The notes under the pieces: generated by a model | What the model was told of the DNA's origin: nothing | Databases searched by the model: none | The model's input: the letters and a program-made list of their open reading frames with translations, nothing else | DNA from: Turicibacter sp. TJ11 | GTDB taxonomy: Bacteria > Bacillota_I > Bacilli_A > MOL361 > Turicibacteraceae | NCBI RefSeq assembly: GCF_021497505.1 | Contig: NZ_CP069349.1 | Coordinates: forward strand, 893,861-957,860 | Reading direction: 5' to 3' | DNA length: 64,000 nucleotides | Shown: positions 57,410 through 64,000 of the stretch, piece by piece | Numbering within the stretch: the first letter of the stretch is position 1 | Layout of the letters: each line of letters begins with the position of its first letter | Made by a program: the position numbers and the translations under genes

Positions 57410-57562
57410 TTGAATAATTTGAGAGAGTTATTCCCATAACATTGATGTACTACTCCCCCTAGTATTTATGTATAACTCTCTTTGAAATCTTTTTAATTTT
57501 TCTCTCTCCTTATAATCAAGTCCTAATGATCGCACTCCCCCTGTGATCATTAGGGCTTTTTT
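57410..57562 (+). ncRNA. Putative small RNA with C-rich loops, copy A
   Basis: Starts at a TTGAAT conserved in all three copies, 17 nt before CCCATAACAT. Hairpin 1 (57448-57464) is TACTA-CTCCCCC-TAGTA. A pyrimidine-rich stretch TCTCTCTCCTTATAAT follows. Hairpin 2 (57519-57557) has an outer stem of about 13 bp, inner CAC/GTG and loop TCCCCCT, then a T-run: a Rho-independent terminator on the plus strand. The two other copies keep the layout but differ in the stem bases, including compensatory pairs under the loop. No promoter is proven; the strand is inferred from the T-run. Confidence 0.65.
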
Positions 57563-57638
57563 CATTTCAAAAACGATTGCATAAAAGGTGTCATCTTCAT
57601 TCATGGTAATTTTAGTTAACAAAAAATCATTTCTCGAT

Positions 57639-58190
57639 CTAAAGTCCGATTAGTTCAATCAATTTTTGATCCGTAATATTTTGAGTCATCGAAAGTCTAT
57701 TAGCTTGATTCATCATCGCCTTTTCAAAGAAATTCCTTACCTCTCGCCCATTCGCAAAATTGATATTTCGCGCTAAACAACGTTTTTAAAAATAGTCTCT
57801 AACGTAAGTCGTACAATCCTCACTCACGCTATATCCCGCATGACGACACATTCCTTCAAAGATAGAAACTAATTCCTCTGAAGTATAATCTGAAAAATTA
57901 ATATGTTTATTAAATCGTGAACGTAATCCTGGATTTGAATTTTAAAATTCATCCATCGGTTCAGGATATCCTGCTACAATAAAAATGAAATCATCTCGGT
58001 GATCTTCCATCGCTTTTAAAAGCGTGTCAACCGCTTCAAATCCAAAATCATTATCCGATTTATTGACCGTTAGTGAGTAGGCCTCATCAATAAAAAGAAT
58101 ACCACCTAATGATTTCTCAACAACTTCTGTCACTTTAAGAGCTGTCTGTCCGATGTAACCTGCTACCAATCCTGAACGATCGACTTCCAC
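57639..58190 (-). pseudogene. Truncated SpoVK/CbbX-type AAA ATPase
   Basis: The remaining part of a stage V sporulation protein K-like AAA+ protein begins in [18 protein letters not shown], just before the Walker B segment [12 protein letters not shown]; the N-terminal part with Walker A is deleted. Two in-frame TAA stops follow, after PEPMDEF (57942) and after TYVRDYF (57786), and the frame then runs through FANGREVRNFFEKAMMNQ to a TAG at 57639. In-frame stops (TGA TAG) also lie just upstream. The pattern is gradual decay, not a single event. Confidence 0.88.
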
Positions 58191-58249
58191 TCCAAACTAT
58201 CATTTGATTTTTGGCTATTAAACAAAAAAGATCTATAATTCCCTATAAT

Positions 58250-58286
58250 AAAAGGCGAACGATAACTCAGTATCGTTCGCCTTTTT
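58250..58286. terminator. Terminator after the OYE-like gene
   Basis: Stem AAAAGGCGAACGATA with TATCGTTCGCCTTTT and a 6-nt loop, usable on both strands. Confidence 0.85.
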
Positions 58287-58306
58287 GCTATTTCTAGTGC
58301 TCTTTT

Positions 58307-59308
58307 TTACAGTGAGTTTAATGCATCTTTAGCCCAATTAGAGTCCTTTAAAATGGCTCGCCCGACTCCAATTAAGTCTGCTTTATTTTCTTCAATCAGC
58401 TTCTCAGCGACATGAATATCTTTAATTCCACCCGTTAAAATGACAGGAATAGAAATATTTTGCTTGATAGCCTCTGTTATCTCACTAAAATATCCTTGTT
58501 CTTCATTCGTTGGATTTCGATACCCACATAATCCACCCGATATATCTAGTAAATCGATGCCTGCTTTTTCAAACTCAATAGCGGCTAATACGCTATCTTT
58601 CACAGTTGATCCCCCTTCTGTATAATCACAAGCACCGAGTCTTAACCCTATTAAATAGTCCTCTCCAACCGCTTGACGGACTTCTTTGATGATGTCTAGA
58701 TGTAATTGTATTCTTCCTAATAACGTATTTCCACTATATCAATCCGTTCTTTGATTAGTGAGTGGAGAGTAAAATTGATTTAGTAGATAGCCATGAGCCG
58801 AGTGAATTTCAACGCCATCAAATCCCGCTTCTTTCGCACGAATAGCAGCATGAGTAAAGTCATTAATTAATTTTTTAATATCCTCCTCATTCATTTCTTT
58901 AGGAAGTTCGGATTCACTCGCTAAACGGCTAGGATTTTTGACATGACTAGCACTTAGAGCTTCATGACCCGTGACGCTATATTTCGCACAACTACCAGCA
59001 TGATTCAGTTGTGCCATGACTTTAGTTCCGTTTTGATGAATGGTTGAAACTAATTTTTTTAATCCTTCAATATCGCTATCTTTTGCAATAGAGACTTGCC
59101 CCATGCTAGCTTTTCCTTCAGGGCTGATGTAACTATGCTCCGTAATAATAAGACCTATATAATTTCCAGCTGATTTTTCATTGTAATAATCACAAAGTTC
59201 TTGATTGACTTCGCCATCCACTGATTTTGACGTAGCCATGGGTGGCATAACAAGTCTAGAAGACAATTCAATATTTTTTAGTTTAAACTTTTCGTTGATT
59301 AACGCCAT
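58307..59308 (-). pseudogene. NADH:flavin oxidoreductase (Old Yellow Enzyme family) with an in-frame TGA
   Basis: The complete frame would give about 333 residues, the family length, but codon 190 is TGA (58739-58741) in the context NQRTD-TGA-YSGNTLLGR, where relatives have an ordinary residue before Y-x-G-x. Upstream are KLKNIELSSRLVMPPMAT, GHEALSASHVKNPS and FDGVEIHSAHGYLLNQFYSP (substrate site). Downstream are LGACDYTEGG, DISGGLCGYRNPTNE and a flavin phosphate-binding loop PVILTGGI with IGVGRAIL. AGGGGGAG lies before the ATG and a strong terminator after the stop, so only this stop breaks it. A nonsense mutation is most likely. Confidence 0.88.
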
Positions 59309-59574
59309 TCTCTCATCTCCCCCTAAATGAATAAAAATTATTTATCATTAAAAATCGTATCGTTTGGTTTTCCCTATTTTCCTTTTAAATCAATCACTTT
59401 TTCTCTTCCTCCCTCTTCTTATCATAAATCATCATATTAGCAAACTCAAGACATCATACATTTTTCTCAGAATCCTATTTACTTCTTTTTCTGTTGTGAG
59501 TTATAAAGAATGATCATAAGCCAACATAGTCATAAGGTTGCCTGATTAATAAAAAGCAATCATTTTTAGTTAAC
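59309..59574. other. Intergenic region before sRNA copy B
   Basis: AT-rich, no gene seen. Confidence 0.4.
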
Positions 59575-59689
59575 TTGAATAAATTTAAATATTTATTCCC
59601 ATAACATGAATGTACTACTCCCCCTAGTACTTATATAACTCTCTTTAAAAGACCTTGTCAAGTTAAGTGTGTAAACTAATTTTTTAAAA

Positions 59690-60962
59690 TTATATAAAGG
59701 GTGTTAAACGATCGGGATATAAGATTAATAATTGATTTAATATTTGACTCCAGTTTGAAAGTTGACGTTGCCATTTCTTCGTGACTTTCATTCCCTAGCA
59801 GTGGAGGATTGTTCACTTCGTTCTCTGCCAGGGGACCCATGGTTTGAAGATAGATTAATTTCATCACAGAAATTTCATTTGGGAAAGCTCCTTTACCTTT
59901 TAGAACTTTTCTTAATTGACTATTGTAGCTTTCAATAGAGTTTGTGGTGTAGATCATTTTTCGTATTTCTTGAGGGAAATGAAACAGTTGATAAATCTCT
60001 TCGATGTTATTTTCCCACACTCTAACGGCTAAAGGCACCTTAGGATTCCATTTATCCTTAAAGGTCTCAAAGGCTTGTTCTGCAGCTTGCCGATTGATGG
60101 CTTGATAGATTTGTTTTAAATCATAACAGAATGATTTTCTATCTTGATAGGAAACGAATTGGGTTGATTGTCGGATTAAATGAACTAAGCAACGTTGAAC
60201 GAGCGCATGAGGAAAAACAGCTTGAATGGCTTGTTTAAAACCACTTAAACCATCGACACAAGCGATACAAATATCTTGCACACCACGAGCCTTTAATTCA
60301 TCTAATAAACTCATCCAATAAGAGGCACTTTCTGATTCTCCGATCGAGAGACTTAAAACGTCTTTACGACCATCTAAAGAGACGCCTATGATACAATAAA
60401 CAGCTTTAGTTGAGGCTCCTACTCCGTCCTTTACTTTGACATGAAGAGCATCTAAATAAATGATCGGATAGACAGCTTCTAAGGGACGTTTTTGCCAATC
60501 TTGAATTAACGGAATGATTTTATCCGTAACATTGGAAATCGTTTCATGTGACGCTTCAAAGCCATAAATCTCTTCTAAAGCTTTAGAAATATCGCGTGTT
60601 GATAAGCCTTTCGCATAAAGCGCTAAAATTTTATCCTCAATTCCAATAACATTCGTTTGACGCTTAGGAATGATTTGAGGCTCAAATGAACCTTCTCGAT
60701 CTCGTGGAGCTTGGATGGTTGTTTCTCCGAGTCGAGTCTGAACGGTTTTAGGTTTCCGTCCATTTCTTGTATTTGAAGTGGCTTTGTTTCGAAAATCGTA
60801 ACGGCTGTATCCAAGATGTTGGTCTAATTCAGCCTCTAATGCTTTTTCGATAAAACTTCCAAACATGTCTAATAGAGCAGCTTCGATATCCCCTGCTGAT
60901 TTAATTTCGTATTCATCTTGAATAAGATTAAATAATTGATTCATTGCAGCTTTTCTTGTCAT
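59690..60962 (-). pseudogene. IS256-family transposase with a 46-bp insert in its 3' end
   Basis: Mutator-type transposase. The DDE core is intact: IIYLDALHVKV, ICIACVDGLSGFKQAI and NSIESYNSQLRK. The normal C-terminus follows in another frame: TKKWQRQLSNWSQILNQLLI to a stop at 59690. In between, at 59792-59837, lies a 46-bp insert plus a duplicated CAT (49 nt in all, so +1 frameshift). Read through without correction, the protein ends with an unrelated tail at 59676. Removing the insert gives YLQTMKVTKKWQRQL, a continuous family sequence. Loss of the C-terminal helix probably inactivates it. Confidence 0.88.
59792..59837. repeat. 46-bp palindromic insert in the IS256 transposase
   Basis: Sequence between two CAT triplets (59789-59791 and 59838-59840). 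Its ends TCCCTAGCAG and CTGCCAGGGGA are imperfect inverted repeats forming a stem of about 9-10 bp around a 23-nt loop. The flanking CAT may be a 3-bp target duplication. No second copy seen in this window. Confidence 0.75.
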
Positions 60963-61213
60963 AACAATAAACTCCTTCGAAAATAGTTAACTTATTATGG
61001 TAACAGTTCTAAGAGTTTACACACTTTATTTTACAACCTCCTTTAAAATCTTTTTTACTTTCTTCTCTCCTTATAATTATATAATTTTTTAAAAAAGTCC
61101 TACTGGTTGCTATCCCCCATACAATCACTAGGACTTTTTTTATTCAAATCTTGTAATTAGATAATATAAACTAACGATAGACTCAATAAAAATTTGAGTT
61201 AATTTTTAATCAG

Positions 61214-61378
61214 TTGAATAAAATCAGAAATTCATTCCATAACATAGATGTAATTCCCCTAGTATTTATGAAATACTCTCTCCGAAATCTTTTCTTACTT
61301 TTTCTCTCCTTATAATTATATACTTTTAATGAAGCTCTAATGGTTGTATCCCCCATACAACGCTTATGGCTTTTTTTT
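61214..61378 (+). ncRNA. Putative small RNA with C-rich loops, copy C
   Basis: TTGAAT (61214-61219), 17-nt gap, CCATAACAT. Hairpin 1 is weaker here (GTAATTCCCCTAGTATT). The pyrimidine stretch TTTCTCTCCTTATAAT is conserved. Hairpin 2 (61332-61372) has GTTGTAT-CCCCC-ATACAAC as upper stem and AAGC/GCTT at the base, with some mismatches between, then eight T. Copy C lies about 70 nt after copy B, so the two are near-tandem. Confidence 0.65.
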
Positions 61379-61422
61379 ATTTCTAAAGAAACTCCACTAA
61401 GATAAGGATTTTTTAATCGGAA

Positions 61423-61455
61423 AAAGCGAATGATGTGTAAACACCATTCGCCTAT
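61423..61455 (-). terminator. Terminator of the small membrane-protein operon
   Basis: Stem GCGAATGGTG with its near-complement CATCATTCGC, followed by TTTTT on the minus strand, about 130 nt after the stop at 61583. The interval also holds a 10-bp inverted repeat GAAGTTAGAT (61479-61488) and ATCTAACTTC (61537-61546). Confidence 0.6.
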
Positions 61456-61582
61456 CCGTTGCTGTTATTAGACAGGATGAAGTTAGATCACAACTGGTAG
61501 CGGGATGCTTTTGTTAATTCTAAATTATTTTTTAACATCTAACTTCTTGCCTAATACCTTTATTCATTTTTATCTATTTATT

Positions 61583-61828
61583 TTATTCACGATACTTAAA
61601 ATCATGATAAAAAACGATACTGATCAGCAGTAAACCGACAAAAATTCTAAATATGTTAATGGAGTTATTCCAAGTTGTCGGTAAAACTTCTTTCAATTGA
61701 ATCGTCATAGCTACAAATGAATTCAAAGCTATCAATTGATATAAATTATTTCTCTGTTTATATCCCTTAATCAAAAACATAATAAAAGCAACTAGAAAAA
61801 ATAGTACCAAAAAAATATTCAAACTCAT
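61583..61828 (-). CDS. Small membrane protein, 81 residues, unknown function
   Basis: Three hydrophobic segments: residues 3-21 (LNIFLVLFFLVAFIMFLI), a middle amphipathic part (YQLIALNSFVAMTIQL) and 58-76 (INIFRIFVGLLLISIVFY), with a charged end DFKYRE. AAAGGGGGAG lies 2 nt before the ATG, and the ATG overlaps the stop of the 48-residue ORF upstream (ATGA). Not recognised. The pair could be a small toxin, bacteriocin-immunity or stress unit, but nothing in the sequence proves that. Confidence 0.6.
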   Translation of the reverse strand: MSLNIFLVLFFLVAFIMFLIKGYKQRNNLYQLIALNSFVAMTIQLKEVLPTTWNNSINIFRIFVGLLLISIVFYHDFKYRE

Positions 61829-61971
61829 TCTCCCCCTTTTTTCAATTTCATGCGATCCACTACAAACTTAATTATATTATATGAAACATCGTTACTATCT
61901 TCCGATGTGTCTTTTAATTCTTTTTTGGTGAACATGTTTTTATTAAGACGAGTTTTATTCTTAGCCTTCAC
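61825..61971 (-). CDS. Small charged protein, 48 residues, possible
   Basis: Frame from GTG (61971): MKAKNKTRLNKNMFTKKELK, then DTSEDSNDVSYNIIKFVVDR and MKLKKGGE. A TAGGAGAT lies right against the GTG (2-nt spacing, poor), and the stop overlaps the next start in ATGA. The coupling supports it; the start codon is uncertain. Lys-rich ends flank an amphipathic helix (NIIKFVVDRM). Confidence 0.4.
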   Translation of the reverse strand: MKAKNKTRLNKNMFTKKELKDTSEDSNDVSYNIIKFVVDRMKLKKGGE

Positions 61972-62146
61972 ATCTCCTATTTATAACCTAAATATTTAGA
62001 TAAGTGTCTAATTTTTAAATTAACTAAAAAAGAGAGCGGTAGCCTTAAAATTATAAAAGAAAAATTGTATTATCATGCCAATTAAGAATAATATTAGATC
62101 TAAATATTCAGAATAATTATAAATATAAATTTTATAAGGAGAATAT

Positions 62147-62740
62147 ATGAACATATTAGAATTAATGCAACAAAATATCAGATATAACGTAAATCATATG
62201 GATATGCCAACAGAATTACAAAATAAAGCCAAAACTCTTTGTTGGGAGTACAACCAAACGAGACCTGATGCTTCATCAGAACGTAGCATAATATTGAAAG
62301 AATTACTTGGAACTTATCATCCATTAGTATTTATTGAACCTTCGTTTAAATGTGATTATGGTTTTAACATCCATATGAAGGGCTTAACCATCATCAATTA
62401 TAACTGCGTTATTTTAGATACTTCCCCCGTTCATATTGGGGAAAATGTTTTTATTGCACCAGGAGTATGTATTGCTTGTGCTGGGCATCCGATAATCTCT
62501 GAACAACGTAAAGAAGGGATATTAACTTCTAAGCCAATTACGATAGGAGATAATGTATGGATTGGGGCAAATTCCACTATTTGTGATGGGGTAACTCTAG
62601 GAGATGGATGTGTAATAGGTGCAGGTAGTGTCGTAACAAGAGATATTCCATCTAATACTATTGCAGTAGGAAATCCTTGTCGTGTGTTACGACCTATAAC
62701 AGACAAGGATCAAGTGACATTAACAAAACTTGAAAAATAA
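62147..62740 (+). CDS. Sugar O-acetyltransferase (maltose/galactoside acetyltransferase family)
   Basis: 197 residues, acetyl-CoA dependent left-handed beta-helix enzyme. The N-terminal Mac domain (KTLCWEYNQTRPDASSERS) is followed by hexapeptide repeats with PVHIGENVFIAPGV, the catalytic His in ACAGHPIISEQR, and IGDNVWIGANSTICDGVTLG and AVGNPCRVLR at the end. AAGGAG lies 7 nt before ATG. It stands alone, opposite in strand to the preceding genes; the natural acceptor is unknown. Confidence 0.9.
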   Translation: MNILELMQQNIRYNVNHMDMPTELQNKAKTLCWEYNQTRPDASSERSIILKELLGTYHPLVFIEPSFKCDYGFNIHMKGLTIINYNCVILDTSPVHIGENVFIAPGVCIACAGHPIISEQRKEGILTSKPITIGDNVWIGANSTICDGVTLGDGCVIGAGSVVTRDIPSNTIAVGNPCRVLRPITDKDQVTLTKLEK

Positions 62741-62785
62741 TAGACTTTAGAAAGTTTTAGTGAACCATTTGAATAGATTGCGAAG

Positions 62786-62816
62786 CAGGATACTAGAATT
62801 GGTATCCTGTTTTTAT
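62786..62816 (+). terminator. Terminator after the acetyltransferase gene
   Basis: Stem CAGGATAC with GTATCCTG, 8-nt loop, T-run on the plus strand. Confidence 0.85.
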
Positions 62817-62943
62817 TTAGTTGCTAGTTTACCTAATGAAATATCATTATCATTCTCACGCTTAATACTTTTTTTCACGTATTTTAAATTCATACTAATA
62901 GCCTACATCTGATTTGAATTTACCAAATCCGTTTTCCTCTGCA

Positions 62944-63052
62944 ATGATCAGACTTCTTTCCGCTTCACTGTTCCAATGACTTTAGAGTTAATGAAGCGAT
63001 GATTTGCCCAGTAACATAACTAATCACTGATACAATTAGAAAGTCTGATCAT
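62944..63052. repeat. 109-bp segment bounded by 12-bp inverted repeats
   Basis: ATGATCAGACTT (62944-62955) and its perfect complement AAGTCTGATCAT (63041-63052) enclose 85 bp without a gene. No clear target duplication is visible. Could be a miniature element or an RNA hairpin. Confidence 0.45.
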
Positions 63053-63099
63053 AAATTCAACTAGCTTTCCTATCATCAAAAAATGGTTCTATAATATTT

Positions 63100-63128
63100 G
63101 GTGTTGCTGATGAAGCAACACCTTTTTT
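63100..63128 (+). terminator. Terminator-like hairpin before the ISL3 element
   Basis: Perfect stem GGTGTTGC with GCAACACC, 7-nt loop, then TTTTTT on the plus strand. No gene ends just before it; it may shield the IS from outside transcription. Confidence 0.75.
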
Positions 63129-63208
63129 CATGGCATAAAAAAAGAGACATCCCGTCTCCGTCCTGTTACAATGTTATCGGCTAAAACAATATTGAAAGGA
63201 TGGATTGG

Positions 63209-64000
63209 ATGTCTCACTCATATTTTACTAGAAAACTCTTAAATATTAAAGACAAACAGATCACATTTGAGGAAGATTATTTGGAAGAAGTTAAAATTGA
63301 GGGTGTCACTCGCTTTGTTTTTAAAGGCATTTTATCTTATCAACCGACTCATTGTGAGCGGTGCGGAACTCTCTTTGATTCTAAATTTAAAAAGCATGGG
63401 TTCAAAACGTCTCGAATTGTCATTCCTAAAGTTTCACTCCATGATACTTATTTAGATTTAAAGAAACAACGTTACTACTGTGGGCATTGTCAGTCGACGT
63501 TCACTCTAAAAACATCGATTGTTGAAAAGAACTGCTTCATTTCTTACAACACCAAACATGCCATTGCGTTAGAAGCACAAAATAAAATCTCGGAGTCTGA
63601 TATCGCTTGTCGTCATCAAGTGTCTCATTCCACTGTCAATCGGATCATTCATAGCTTCTATGAATCTCAATCATTAAATTTTAATTCCCTTCCTGAAAAT
63701 CTTTGTTTTGATGAATTTAAATCGGTTAAATCTGCCCAGGGGCATATGTCCTTCATTTTTTGTGACGCTGATACGAAACAAATCATCGATATCATTGAAG
63801 ATCGTCGGCTAAGCTCCCTTCAAACGTATTTTAAACGCTATACCCAAGAAGCACGTTCTCGCGTTAAACATATTGTCATTGATATGTATGCCCCTTATAT
63901 CAGTTTAATTAAGGAGCTGTTTCCTCATGCCAAAATTGTGATTGATAAATTCCATCTTGTTCAACATCTCTCTCGTGCACTGAACAAAACTCGAATTCGA
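63209..64000 (+). CDS. ISL3-family transposase, cut by the window edge
   Basis: 264 codons are in the window and the frame is open to the right edge. A zinc-binding N-terminal region is visible (THCERCGTLF and RYYCGHCQSTF), then an HTH (SESDIACRHQVSHSTVNRII) and the DDE domain start with NLCFDEFKSVKS, IVIDMYAPYISLI and VIDKFHLVQHLSRALNKTR, all typical of ISL3. The start ATG at 63209 follows AAAGGATGG. The left end of the IS should lie between 63129 and 63180 but I cannot fix it; a small GAGAC/GTCTC hairpin is at about 63152-63166. Confidence 0.9.
   Translation, partial: MSHSYFTRKLLNIKDKQITFEEDYLEEVKIEGVTRFVFKGILSYQPTHCERCGTLFDSKFKKHGFKTSRIVIPKVSLHDTYLDLKKQRYYCGHCQSTFTLKTSIVEKNCFISYNTKHAIALEAQNKISESDIACRHQVSHSTVNRIIHSFYESQSLNFNSLPENLCFDEFKSVKSAQGHMSFIFCDADTKQIIDIIEDRRLSSLQTYFKRYTQEARSRVKHIVIDMYAPYISLIKELFPHAKIVIDKFHLVQHLSRALNKTRIR

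Larger units (their letters stand above)
59651..61040 (-). mobile_element. IS256-family insertion sequence, 1390 bp
   Basis: Flanked by an 8-bp target duplication CTTTAAAA (59643-59650 and 61041-61048), as IS256 elements make. Ends are imperfect inverted repeats of about 26 bp that start GACCTTGTCAAG on the left and GAGGTTGTAAAA on the right (read inward), both ending in GTGTGTAAAC. It carries one transposase gene on the minus strand, itself interrupted near its 3' end. Confidence 0.93.
59575..61141 (+). ncRNA. Putative small RNA with C-rich loops, copy B, split by IS256
   Basis: Left part 59575-59650: TTGAAT, then CCCATAACAT and hairpin 1 GTACTA-CTCCCCC-TAGTAC (59612-59630). Right part from 61049: the pyrimidine stretch TCTTCTCTCCTTATAAT and hairpin 2 (61096-61135) with outer stem AGTCCTA/TAGGACT, middle TGGTTG/CAATCA, inner TAT/ATA and loop CCCCC, then a T-run. 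The IS256-family element lies between, with the 8-bp duplication CTTTAAAA. Joined, the copy has the same length and layout as A and C. Confidence 0.6.

Noticed and set aside
57428-57622. 64-residue minus-strand ORF over small RNA copy A
   Set aside because: No ribosome binding site. The part aligned with copy C shows no third-position bias and copy B has stops, whereas the plus-strand hairpins show compensatory changes.

Overview
The window looks like a chromosome segment of a low-GC, endospore-forming Firmicute. Evidence: AT-rich sequence, AGGAGG-type ribosome binding sites, many sporulation genes (spoIIIA, spoIIP, gpr, dpaA, ylxY), and two long blocks in Bacillus subtilis-like order. The overall look suggests Turicibacter or a relative, but that genus guess is an impression and not a proof. 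Nearly all genes from 1 to 45.8 kb lie on the minus strand.

Layout. (1) 0-12 kb: the mnmA-recD2-alaS-ireB-ruvX-yrzB-mltG-trmR-trhP block, with an alanine T-box before alaS and a PAS/GGDEF gene wedged between trmR and trhP. (2) 12-22 kb: a nucleoside ABC transporter (nupO-nupP-nupQ) with three tandem BMP-family substrate-binding lipoprotein genes; the middle one is split by an IS21-family element with a 5-bp target duplication. (3) 22-37 kb: ftsK/spoIIIE, RNase J, dapA-dapG-asd-dpaA, ylxY, pnp, rpsO, ribF and truB, in B. subtilis order but without dpaB. (4) 37-44 kb: hemW, a PHP phosphatase, lepA, a yqxA-like gene, spoIIP and gpr. (5) 44-52.6 kb: pepD, a PspC gene, divergent pncA-pncB and rpsT, then spoIIIAC-AH, which lacks AA and AB and has sigma-E-like promoters directly before AC. 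(6) 52.6-57.1 kb: an SOS-type Y-family polymerase with YolD partner under a LexA-like box, a ZIP transporter and queH.

(7) 57-64 kb is a decayed accessory region. It holds a SpoVK-type AAA pseudogene, an Old Yellow Enzyme gene with an in-frame TGA, an IS256-family element whose transposase is itself interrupted by a 46-bp palindromic insert, several small ORFs, a sugar O-acetyltransferase and the start of an ISL3-family transposase. Threaded through it are three copies of a roughly 150-nt repeat that reads as a small structured RNA: two hairpins with C-rich loops, the second a Rho-independent terminator with a CCCCC loop and compensatory stem changes. IS256 sits inside the middle copy. I regard this repeat family as the best candidate for something undescribed.

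Functionally the window joins tRNA modification (mnmA, trmR/trhP, queH, truB), RNA decay (RNase J, PNPase), spore formation (DAP/dipicolinate precursors, the SpoIIIA channel, SpoIIP, GPR) and nucleoside and NAD-precursor salvage. Many genes have an in-frame GTG that is really part of the ribosome binding site; in those cases I give the downstream start.
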